Shown: one piece after another, positions 1-5,175 of the stretch | How the letters are laid out: every line of letters begins with the position of its first letter | Numbering within the stretch: position 1 is the stretch's first letter | Source of the DNA: Candidatus Magasanikiibacteriota bacterium | Lineage (GTDB): Bacteria > Patescibacteriota > Patescibacteriia > Magasanikbacterales > UBA922 | Direction of reading: 5' to 3' | DNA length: 17,596 bases | NCBI GenBank assembly: GCA_016214105.1 | Contig: JACRPD010000030.1 | Location: forward strand, 1-17,596 | Position numbers and translations under genes: made by a program | The notes under the pieces: model-generated | Seen by the model: only the letters and a program-made list of their open reading frames with translations | Database searches by the model: none | What the model was told of the DNA's origin: nothing

Positions 1-363
1 GACGAGCTCATCACCACCAAAACAGACCTCCAGCGAAGGAAGTCTGATTTTGGGCGAAAGGGCAACAATTGGATCGAACCTTTGCGCGAATGGATTTTAA
101 CCGCTCACCACGCCGAAAAACTGGCTTCGTCCAACGAATTTGATGAAATCAAATCGTTGTTGGAAAAAATTGGAACGAACCGCCGCCTGCTTTCAAAACA
201 AGTCTTCGTCGGGCTTCGCCCGCCGTTTGATTTAATCCCGAAACAACGGGCTTTTTGCGAAGCGAGACCCGCTCCCGCATCGCCGTGCGGGATAAACTCC
301 GGCGGGGCGAGCGAGCAATCGTATCGTCCTGAAAAATCATTAAGTTTTGATTGGTCGGGGTGA
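1..363 (+). CDS. C-terminal end of a large serine recombinase (partial)
   Basis: The frame is open from base 1 to a TGA at 361-363; the 5' part lies outside the window. The first ~80 residues (charged helix, then NNWIEPLREWI, a long helix, and a KIGTNRRL...PPFDLIP ending) resemble the tail of CPR site-specific serine recombinases as I remember them. The catalytic domain is not visible, so the family call is moderate. After about residue 80 the translation turns into low-complexity sequence over GC-rich hairpins (near 264-320). The stop codon lies inside tRNA-Pro. A native end may therefore have been lost, with the frame now closing in the tRNA. A recombinase next to the 3' end of a tRNA suits an integrated element whose attachment site lies in that tRNA. 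This is an inference, because the far junction is not in view. Confidence 0.55.
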   Translation, partial: DELITTKTDLQRRKSDFGRKGNNWIEPLREWILTAHHAEKLASSNEFDEIKSLLEKIGTNRRLLSKQVFVGLRPPFDLIPKQRAFCEARPAPASPCGINSGGASEQSYRPEKSLSFDWSG

Positions 364-427
364 CAGGACTTGAACCTGCGGCCTCCTGGTCCCAAACCAG
401 GCGCTCTACCGACTGAGCTACGCCCCG
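352..427 (-). tRNA. tRNA-Pro(TGG)
   Basis: Read on the minus strand this is a full cloverleaf. The acceptor is CGGGGCG/CACCCCG with one C-A mismatch at pair 6. The D stem is GCTC/GAGC, and the anticodon stem CCTGG/CCAGG holds loop TTTGGGA, giving anticodon TGG. The T arm is GCAGG-TTCAAGT-CCTGT. The discriminator A is at 355 and CCA is encoded at 354-352. The helix-turn-helix gene upstream ends on a TAG formed by tRNA bases 8-10, and the recombinase frame on the other strand ends at a TGA inside the 3' half. The tRNA is therefore overlapped by one ORF at each end. I see no promoter of its own; it probably relies on read-through from the genes at 1104-1583. Confidence 0.96.
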
Positions 428-1104
428 GTATTTATTTTTAAACCATCAACGAGTCCGATTATTTTGTGGAATAGATCCACATTATAAACCCTTATATGAA
501 TAGTGCCATACTTGAGTAGAGTTTTTGATTTTTTTTTTTTTTTTTTACTGTTTATAATGGAAACTTTAAGAAATTGTTTGGTTGGAATTTTGGTCATTTT
601 AGACCAAAAATTAACCGCTTCTTGGGCTAAAAGACCACAGTGTAACATTAATTGAATTTTAAAATTTTCGGTTTTAACTTCGCATACTTCTCTAAAAAAT
701 CTCATCATAATCGCGACCATTTTCGGATCAGAATTTGTAAAGTCCACACATTTCCAAACACTGCCTTCGGCTCCTTTTTTATATCCCTCACCCCAATAAA
801 GCGCCGAACCAATCAATAAAAGATCCCTATTTGTCAGACGCCCGATTGTTTTAGAGCTACTCCGACGAATTTTCAGGGCGCGAATACGCGCGTATTCTGT
901 CTGTAATTTATTTCTGTGAACAAGCGCGGCAATGCTTGTTTTGTTCACGCGTTCTCTAATCCTTATTTTGGCTTTCTGAGAAATTTTTACTTCCTTCAAC
1001 CAGAAAGACAGCGTACTTTTGGCTATTTTTAATGATCGGTTGATCTCATTATAGCTCCACCCGCGTTTTCTCAACCGAATTGCGTTCTGTTTCTTTTTTT
1101 TCAT
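418..1104 (-). CDS. Helix-turn-helix protein with LAGLIDADG-like C-terminal domain
   Basis: This is a 228-residue basic protein. Residues ~8-40 (RKRGWSYNEINRSLKIAKSTLSFWL) form a classic helix-turn-helix. Residues ~95-107 (LLLIGSALYWGEG) match the glycine/acidic pattern of a LAGLIDADG motif. FTNSDP, a long helix and GTIHIRVYN then follow, as in a LAGLIDADG alpha-beta fold. WhiA-type and homing-endonuclease-type proteins combine such domains. I know similar uncharacterised proteins in CPR genomes but no proven function. It could be a transcription factor or a homing-endonuclease relative. Six consecutive lysines (187-192) come from an 18-base A run. The start ATG follows a 16-bp inverted repeat by 2 nt. 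The TAG stop falls in tRNA-Pro. The gene sits between two tRNAs and 62 bp from an intron-split tRNA. Confidence 0.7.
   Translation of the reverse strand: MKKKKQNAIRLRKRGWSYNEINRSLKIAKSTLSFWLKEVKISQKAKIRIRERVNKTSIAALVHRNKLQTEYARIRALKIRRSSSKTIGRLTNRDLLLIGSALYWGEGYKKGAEGSVWKCVDFTNSDPKMVAIMMRFFREVCEVKTENFKIQLMLHCGLLAQEAVNFWSKMTKIPTKQFLKVSIINSKKKKKKSKTLLKYGTIHIRVYNVDLFHKIIGLVDGLKINTGA
529..546 (-). repeat. 18-base homopolymer A tract (coding strand) inside the HTH gene
   Basis: Eighteen uninterrupted T on the given strand become six AAA lysine codons at residues 187-192. The length is a multiple of three, so this assembly keeps the frame. A tract this long is prone to replication or polymerase slippage, and one base more or less would remove the last ~36 residues. 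It could also be a sequencing or assembly length error. Confidence 0.95.
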
Positions 1105-1106
1105 AA

Positions 1107-1155
1107 AATTGAACCTACGGTAAACTGACGAAAGTATTATACCGTAGGTTCAATT
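1107..1155. repeat. Perfect 16-bp inverted repeat at the HTH gene promoter
   Basis: The left arm is 1107-1122 and the right arm 1140-1155. They match perfectly (core GAACCTACGGTA) with a 17-nt spacer. One arm lies in the -35/-10 spacer of the minus-strand promoter. The other ends 2 nt before the start codon. It could be an operator bound by the helix-turn-helix protein. In read-through RNA from tRNA-Phe it could instead be a 16-bp hairpin abutting the start codon. Confidence 0.9.
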
Positions 1156-1164
1156 ATTCAGCAA
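1136..1164 (-). promoter_or_regulatory. Probable promoter of the HTH gene
   Basis: On the minus strand there is TTGCTG (1164-1159), a 17-nt spacer, and a consensus TATAAT (1141-1136). The -10 is perfect and the -35 matches at three of six positions. The -35 lies 1 nt beyond the tRNA-Phe 3' end. Transcription would start near 1129, inside the inverted-repeat spacer, so only the arm at 1107-1122 would be in this RNA. Confidence 0.45.
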
Positions 1165-1165
1165 G

Positions 1166-1477
1166 TGCCGAGGGCGAGGATCGAACTCGCGACACAAGGA
1201 TTTTCCTTGTTTGTTTTCTTGCATTTCTGCAAGGATTGGACTATCTCTTCATCCGTCAAAGAGGCGGAGCTGGGCGCTAATGCGCGATTATTGTTGGCGC
1301 TCACGCGCTAGTCTCTACACCTTTCCTGACACCTTAAACCATCAGGACTCGGCTCGGGATTGTCCGTCCGCCAACTGGCGGGTTAGGATTTCCCCGAATT
1401 CACCCAGTTTTTAATTCCAAATTACTTTGGGATGGACCGAAAATCAGTCCTCTGCTCTACCACTGAGCTACCTCGGC
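1166..1477 (-). tRNA. tRNA-Phe(GAA) interrupted by a group I intron
   Basis: Exon 1 is 1477-1446 and exon 2 is 1205-1166. Joined, they give a standard cloverleaf. The acceptor is GCCGAGG/CCTCGGC with discriminator A at 1166. The D stem is GCTC/GAGC, the anticodon stem GAGGA/TCCTT holds loop CTGAAAA (anticodon GAA), and the T arm is GCGAG-TTCGATC-CTCGC. CCA is not encoded. The break lies after U33, directly before the anticodon. The gene is second in a minus-strand tRNA-Ala/tRNA-Phe unit. No other tRNA-Phe is visible here, so splicing may be needed to read Phe codons if this is the only copy in the genome. Confidence 0.94.
1206..1445 (-). ncRNA. Group I self-splicing intron, IC3-like, 240 nt
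   Basis: P1 is exon GGACT (1450-1446) paired with the guide GGTCC (1438-1434), with the required U-G wobble at the 5' splice site. P10 is exon GAAAAT (1205-1200) paired with ATTTTC (1444-1439). P2 is CCAAA-GTAA-TTTGG (1430-1417). The core has GAATTCGGGGAAATCCTAA and the string AAGGTGTAGAGACTAG (1323-1308), which I recognise from the Azoarcus tRNA-Ile intron. ATAGTCC (1244-1238) supplies the other P7 strand. P9 is CTTGCA-GAAA-TGCAAG (1233-1218). The intron ends in G (1206) as expected. It encodes no protein. The core similarity is from memory and was not aligned. Confidence 0.93.
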
Positions 1478-1487
1478 GCAACTTCGC

Positions 1488-1505
1488 TTACGCTTCTTGG
1501 CGTAA
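1488..1505 (-). other. Small hairpin between tRNA-Ala and tRNA-Phe
   Basis: TTACGC (1488-1493) pairs with GCGTAA (1500-1505) across a 6-nt loop in the 30-nt spacer between the two tRNAs. It may help processing of the joint precursor; it has no T tract and is not a terminator. Confidence 0.4.
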
Positions 1506-1507
1506 AC

Positions 1508-1583
1508 TGGTGGACCCGAGCGGGATCGAACCGCTGACCTCCGCGATGCAAACGCGGCGCTATACCAGCTAAGCTACGGGCCC
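1508..1583 (-). tRNA. tRNA-Ala(TGC)
   Basis: A 76-nt cloverleaf on the minus strand, starting GGGCCCG and ending CGGGTCC-ACCA with CCA encoded. The anticodon stem CCGCG/CGCGG holds loop TTTGCAT, giving anticodon TGC. It is the first gene after the minus-strand promoter at 1602-1630, and tRNA-Phe follows 30 nt downstream. Confidence 0.97.
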
Positions 1584-1601
1584 AGCTTGATTTGTGCGAA
1601 A

Positions 1602-1630
1602 ATTATAACAAATACATGGGCATTAGTCAA
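1602..1630 (-). promoter_or_regulatory. Promoter of the tRNA-Ala/tRNA-Phe unit
   Basis: The minus strand reads TTGACT (1630-1625), a 17-nt spacer, and TATAAT (1607-1602). The predicted start is about 10 nt upstream of tRNA-Ala. It lies back to back with the plus-strand promoter at 1665-1693. Confidence 0.8.
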
Positions 1631-1664
1631 ACGCCAGTGGTTTAGGTAGCGATTTAGATAAAAG

Positions 1665-1693
1665 TTGACAAAACCTGTTTTTTGTGCTATACT
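1665..1693 (+). promoter_or_regulatory. Promoter of the DUF5667 gene
   Basis: TTGACA (1665-1670), a 17-nt spacer, and TATACT (1688-1693). The expected start near 1700 rules out the upstream in-frame codon at 1682 as the translation start and points to the ATG at 1727. Confidence 0.85.
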
Positions 1694-1726
1694 ATAACCA
1701 TTGATAACACATTTAAACTAATTTTT

Positions 1727-3370
1727 ATGTTTTCACAAACAAGAGGACAGGCGGCCGCCTTAAAAAGTGCCGCGATTTTAACAGGCGTTATACTTTTGGC
1801 GGCTGTTTTTTTAATTATTAAACCGGCTTTGGCGCAATCAGAAGTCGCGGCTGAAGTGCCGGCTGACGTTCCAGCTGCGGTTTCATTGCCTAGCGAATCG
1901 GCTACCGAAGTTTCATCAGAACCGGTTTTGACATCAGAACCGACAGAACCGACAGAGTCAGCGCCAACAGTAACAACAGAAGAATCAACGGCGCCAGCGG
2001 TCGCTGAAGAACAACCAGTATCCGTGGAAGCGCAAATGGATTCCAAAGTTACCCTTCAAGATTTGGGAGCGAGTAACGCTAAAATTTTACCAAACAGTTT
2101 TTTCTACGGTTTTAAAAGATTCGGCCGGGCGTTTAGCGAAGCCTTCACTTTCAACCCGGTGAAAAAGGCGGAATTAAAACTTGAACACGCCAATCAGGAA
2201 TTAGCCGACGCGACAAAATTGATGGCGCAACAGTCGACCGATAGCAAGACGCTGGAAGCAGTCGCCGGATCATTGGAAAAATTTCAAAATAAAATCGCTG
2301 ATTTGAAAAATCTAACGCAGGATTTGCAAAAAGAGCAGGCCGGCGGGGATAAAAATGTCGGGAAATTCATTACCAATATTTTGGATCAGCAGATTAAACA
2401 ACAGAAGGTTTTTGAACTGATTGAAGGCGGGATGATAAAAAATATGCCGCCGCAGTTCGCGGCGGAGATGATTGGGAAAATTGATGCCGCGCGTCAGGCG
2501 ACAGCGGAAAATACCGCCGGAGTTGTTACCGACGTGGTGAAGGATGCCGATTCTTTGGCAGGATATTTTGATGTTGCCATGCAAAATCAGCCGGGCAGTG
2601 AATTTAAAGATATTAAAAATCTTGAAGTACTAAAGCGAGTGGAACAATTTGTTCCGGAATTCGCCAAGGACGCGATTCGTCAGGCGCAAGACAACGCGTT
2701 CAAGAGATTTGGAGCGCAAATGAAAAAGATCCCTGTCGGCGAGAGAGCGCAAAAATTTGAAAATTATGTCAACGGAATCAATGGCGACGGATTGCAGCAG
2801 ATGGAAGTTTTTGACCAGCTGGAAAACGCGCCGGAATTGCCGCCGGAGATTATGGGCAAGATGGAGACGGTAAAGGATATGGCGGCGCGCAAGTTTCAAA
2901 ATCAAGTTGAACAAGCTAATCAAAAATTTGATGATAACGCGCAGGCCAGGCCGGCGCTCGGGCGTTACTTTTCTGATATTGCTTTAGGCGCGCCGGATGT
3001 GGACAAACTGCGGGTCATGGAAGAAATGCGCAAGCGGGTTAAATTTGACGACGCGAATTTGAATCAAGAAATGGATAATCAACGCTCTAAAATGATTGAT
3101 AATTTTCAAGGACAGTTCAATCAGCCGGACGGCCAAGGAGTGTCTGAAGAATTTACTCGTTTCAGCGAACAAATGGCGCAGAGGCCTGATCCGACGACCT
3201 TTCAATTAATGAACGCGTTTGAAGACAAAATGAAAACCGATCCAAAAAAGTTGGAAATGCTTGACAAAATTAGACAAGAAGTAAAAGTTCAGTTTGTTGA
3301 ACAAGCGCAAAAAGAACCGGACAAATTTTTCAGCCGCATCACGACCAATAATCCGGACCAATGCCAATGA
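1727..3370 (+). CDS. Exported DUF5667-domain protein, N-terminal part of a broken gene
   Basis: This part has 547 residues. Residues 14-31 are a hydrophobic signal segment ending in PALA-Q, a good signal peptidase I site after Ala36, so export is predicted. Residues 38-105 are a Ser/Thr/Glu/Pro/Ala-rich linker. Residues ~115-215 (ILPNSFFYGFKRF, then a helix with NPVKKAELKLEHANQELADA) fit DUF5667, a domain of unknown function. The rest is helical, with loosely repeated units of about 80 residues carrying RYFSDI..APD, RFSEQMAQRPD and KFFSRITTNNPD. The third unit is cut by the stop at 3368-3370 and seems to continue in another frame in the next ORF. The start at 1727 is chosen because the promoter lies at 1665-1693. 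No Shine-Dalgarno site is visible. Confidence 0.85.
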   Translation: MFSQTRGQAAALKSAAILTGVILLAAVFLIIKPALAQSEVAAEVPADVPAAVSLPSESATEVSSEPVLTSEPTEPTESAPTVTTEESTAPAVAEEQPVSVEAQMDSKVTLQDLGASNAKILPNSFFYGFKRFGRAFSEAFTFNPVKKAELKLEHANQELADATKLMAQQSTDSKTLEAVAGSLEKFQNKIADLKNLTQDLQKEQAGGDKNVGKFITNILDQQIKQQKVFELIEGGMIKNMPPQFAAEMIGKIDAARQATAENTAGVVTDVVKDADSLAGYFDVAMQNQPGSEFKDIKNLEVLKRVEQFVPEFAKDAIRQAQDNAFKRFGAQMKKIPVGERAQKFENYVNGINGDGLQQMEVFDQLENAPELPPEIMGKMETVKDMAARKFQNQVEQANQKFDDNAQARPALGRYFSDIALGAPDVDKLRVMEEMRKRVKFDDANLNQEMDNQRSKMIDNFQGQFNQPDGQGVSEEFTRFSEQMAQRPDPTTFQLMNAFEDKMKTDPKKLEMLDKIRQEVKVQFVEQAQKEPDKFFSRITTNNPDQCQ

Positions 3371-3981
3371 ATAAGTTTTTTGATCAAGCGATTCAAAAAC
3401 AAACCGAAGCCATCACCGGACAACTTGGCGAGATAAAAAAACTGGAAGAATTTGAGCAATTCAATAAAAAGTTTGAAGGGATGGGGCAGGAAATGAAATC
3501 GGGGGTGATGAACACGCTTAATCAAAAGTCGCAGAATTTTCAGCAGAAATTTAACTCTAAACAAGAGTTTATTCAGGATTTGAAAATACAATCGCCGGAA
3601 GTTGTGGGGCAAGGCGCGGCGGGCGGACAAGCGCCTAACGCGATAAATCCGTCAAAAGAAAATTTTAAAGAAGATCTTCAGGAACAGCCGCAGAAAAATA
3701 ATTTTGCGCCAAAGCCAATGATGCCGCAAGCTTCTCCGGCGCCGCAGAATTTTCAAAACTCTGAACCCAAGCCGCAACCGGTGAATGAATTCAAACCGGA
3801 GATTCAGATTAATCAAGTTAAAGAGCCAATGATGGTTCAGCCGACCAATAATAATATGAATGGCGGGTTTGAAAAACCGGGAGCATTTCAACAAAATTCA
3901 GCGCCACAGCAGGTTCAACAACCACTGTCTCCTCCGCAAGGAACATCAGGAGCTCCCGCGCCACAACCGATTAACAATTAA
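3367..3981 (+). CDS. C-terminal continuation of the DUF5667 protein, in another frame
   Basis: This ORF has 204 residues from the ATG at 3367, which overlaps the previous stop as ATGA; an ATG at 3361 is also in frame. It opens with MNKFFDQAIQKQ, which completes the helical repeat cut off at the end of the upstream ORF. It then becomes Gln/Pro/Asn-rich, ending in a low-complexity tail. It has no signal peptide of its own, which would be odd for such a tail unless it were fused to the exported upstream part. The best reading is one gene split by a frameshift, real or from sequencing. The alternative is a translationally coupled second protein, but no Shine-Dalgarno site precedes it. The terminator at 4015-4039 ends the unit. 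Confidence 0.7.
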   Translation: MNKFFDQAIQKQTEAITGQLGEIKKLEEFEQFNKKFEGMGQEMKSGVMNTLNQKSQNFQQKFNSKQEFIQDLKIQSPEVVGQGAAGGQAPNAINPSKENFKEDLQEQPQKNNFAPKPMMPQASPAPQNFQNSEPKPQPVNEFKPEIQINQVKEPMMVQPTNNNMNGGFEKPGAFQQNSAPQQVQQPLSPPQGTSGAPAPQPINN

Positions 3982-4014
3982 TAACTAGCAATTAGCAATT
4001 AACAAGCGATTGTA

Positions 4015-4039
4015 AAAACCCCCCCATGTCGGGGGTTTT
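4015..4039 (+). terminator. Intrinsic terminator after the DUF5667 locus
   Basis: AAAACCCCC (4015-4023) pairs with GGGGGTTTT (4031-4039) around a 7-nt loop. The U-rich arm makes it usable in both directions. Confidence 0.85.
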
Positions 4040-4088
4040 GTTATACATACTATTGTTTTTTTTCTTCACTTGTGATAAAAATGAGGAA

Positions 4089-4111
4089 ATGAGACTCATT
4101 GTCTGTCTCAT
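4089..4111 (+). promoter_or_regulatory. Short hairpin in the leader of the HAD gene
   Basis: ATGAGAC (4089-4095) pairs with GTCTCAT (4105-4111), loop 9 nt, located 26 nt before the start codon and upstream of the Shine-Dalgarno site. It might affect translation or mRNA stability; no known motif is recognised. Confidence 0.3.
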
Positions 4112-4136
4112 ACAACAACAAATGAAAGGACGTGTC

Positions 4137-4991
4137 ATGGGAAAGCGGCTTGTGGTGCTGGACTTTGATGGAACTATCACTGACGCGGAAGAGGAGGGTA
4201 AGCCGTACGTTACCGGATACGCGGAAGATCTGCGTCTTCTTCTCGGCAAGAAAGCCGAGGAAGTGACGCCGGTTCTGCTGTCCGCCGAAGCTGAAATCGC
4301 CGCCAACCCCGGTGAGAACGGCTGGCTGTACAATGGCCTCATCGTGGCTCCGGCGACGGTTGATCCCTACCTGCGCATGCGTGCCATCGCTCGGCGGGTG
4401 TTCGACCACTTCGGAGCGTACGCCGATCGTACGGACAGAGAGCGTCTGATGGACTTCCTCTACACGAACAACTACTCCCTCTCGGGGGTGGCGTTCAAGG
4501 ACGGGGCCTGTCAGATGCTCTGCGAGCTGTGCGCGAACGACGAGATCGCGGTCTACGTCGTCACCAACTCGCACACTGAAGGCGTTCGCAAGAAGATCGT
4601 CACGCTCAGCGCGGGCAACGACGAGCTGGCGAGCATGTGCGAGCGCGTCATCGGCGGCGCCAAAAAGTACCTCGTCGACGGTCGTCCGGATCATGTGGCC
4701 GAGTCGGTCACGCTTCCGGGTTTGTCCCGTCCGGTGTACCTGCGCCGTTCGGCGTACTTCGAGGTTCTCGAGCGTCTGCGCGAGACCAACAGCGTCGACT
4801 GGGAAGCGGTCACGGTCATCGGCGACATCTTCGAGCTCGACCTCGCTCTGCCGTTCGCTCTCGGTGCGCGGGTGGGTCTGGTCATCAACCAGTTCACGCC
4901 CGAGTACGAGCGGGACTTCATCGCGGGCAACCCCGCGCGGGCTGGCTTCATCAACTCGCTCAGCGAGGTCCAGTCCTTCGTGTCTGGTTGA
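4137..4991 (+). CDS. HAD-superfamily hydrolase, GC-rich and probably acquired
   Basis: This is a 284-residue cytosolic protein with HAD signatures. Motif I is DFDGT (Asp9 nucleophile, Asp11 acid/base). Motif II is VVTNS (143-145). Lys/Arg candidates for motif III are at 176-204, and motif IV is GDIFELD (229-235). A phosphatase-type Mg-dependent reaction is expected; the substrate is unknown. Residues ~20-130 form a helical cap. The ATG at 4137 is chosen because AAAGGA (4125-4130) sits 6 nt upstream; the in-frame ATG at 4122 has no such site. Codons favour C and G at third positions (CTC, CTG, GTC, ATC), unlike the A/T-ending codons of the flanking genes, and its Shine-Dalgarno site is stronger than most here. 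Both suggest horizontal transfer. It is flanked by the terminator at 4015-4039 and by structured RNA downstream. Confidence 0.85.
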   Translation: MGKRLVVLDFDGTITDAEEEGKPYVTGYAEDLRLLLGKKAEEVTPVLLSAEAEIAANPGENGWLYNGLIVAPATVDPYLRMRAIARRVFDHFGAYADRTDRERLMDFLYTNNYSLSGVAFKDGACQMLCELCANDEIAVYVVTNSHTEGVRKKIVTLSAGNDELASMCERVIGGAKKYLVDGRPDHVAESVTLPGLSRPVYLRRSAYFEVLERLRETNSVDWEAVTVIGDIFELDLALPFALGARVGLVINQFTPEYERDFIAGNPARAGFINSLSEVQSFVSG

Positions 4992-5025
4992 GTAATGCAA
5001 GGAGGAGCACAAAACAAAAAAGCGG

Positions 5026-5056
5026 GTCGGGTGGCGTGCACATGCGCGCCTCCGAC
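5026..5056 (+). other. Stable GC-rich hairpin after the HAD gene
   Basis: Positions 5026-5039 pair with 5044-5056 (13 pairs including two G-U, one bulged T) around the loop ACAT. There is no following T tract, so it is not a standard terminator. It begins 34 nt after the HAD stop and ends 6 nt before the hammerhead-like fold, so it may protect an RNA end. An unused Shine-Dalgarno-like AAGGAGGA lies at 4999-5006. Confidence 0.5.
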
Positions 5057-5062
5057 GCCGCC

Positions 5063-5127
5063 TGACCTCTGCCGATTATTTCGGCATTGATGAGTCCACG
5101 TGAAAGTTATGAAAGGACGAAAGGTTA
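5063..5127 (+). ncRNA. Candidate type III hammerhead ribozyme
   Basis: All three stems and nearly the whole catalytic core are present. Stem III is TGACCT (5063-5068) with AGGTTA (5122-5127), including one G-U. C17 is at 5069. Stem I is TGCCGA (5070-5075) with TCGGCA (5081-5086). The core is T-TGATGA (5087-5093). Stem II is GTCC (5094-5097) with GGAC (5115-5118), then GAA (5119-5121) before A15.1. The consensus is CTGATGA...GAAA. The single departure is U in place of the nearly invariant C3 (5087), which should pair with G8 and may weaken or abolish cleavage. Predicted cleavage is between 5069 and 5070. It lies between the HAD gene and the epmA-like gene. Confidence 0.5.
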
Positions 5128-5175
5128 AAAACAATTCCACCCAAAGTGAAAAAACATTATCACCATGGCCGCGTT

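Noticed and set aside
210..222. CGGGC/GCCCG hairpin as a terminator
   Set aside because: It lies within the conserved part of the recombinase tail and lacks a T tract, so it is read as coding sequence.
1211..1414. 67-residue plus-strand ORF
   Set aside because: It is the antisense of the group I intron in tRNA-Phe; no protein features.
1682..1726. Upstream start codon for the DUF5667 protein
   Set aside because: It overlaps the -10 box of the promoter at 1665-1693, so it would not be in the transcript; the signal peptide starts properly at 1727.
4050..5012. 320-residue minus-strand ORF
   Set aside because: It lies opposite the GC-rich HAD gene, which carries clear HAD motifs; long antisense frames are expected in GC-rich coding sequence.
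4637..5065. Arg-rich plus-strand ORF overlapping the HAD gene end
   Set aside because: It is an alternative frame of the GC-rich HAD gene with composition typical of shadow frames.
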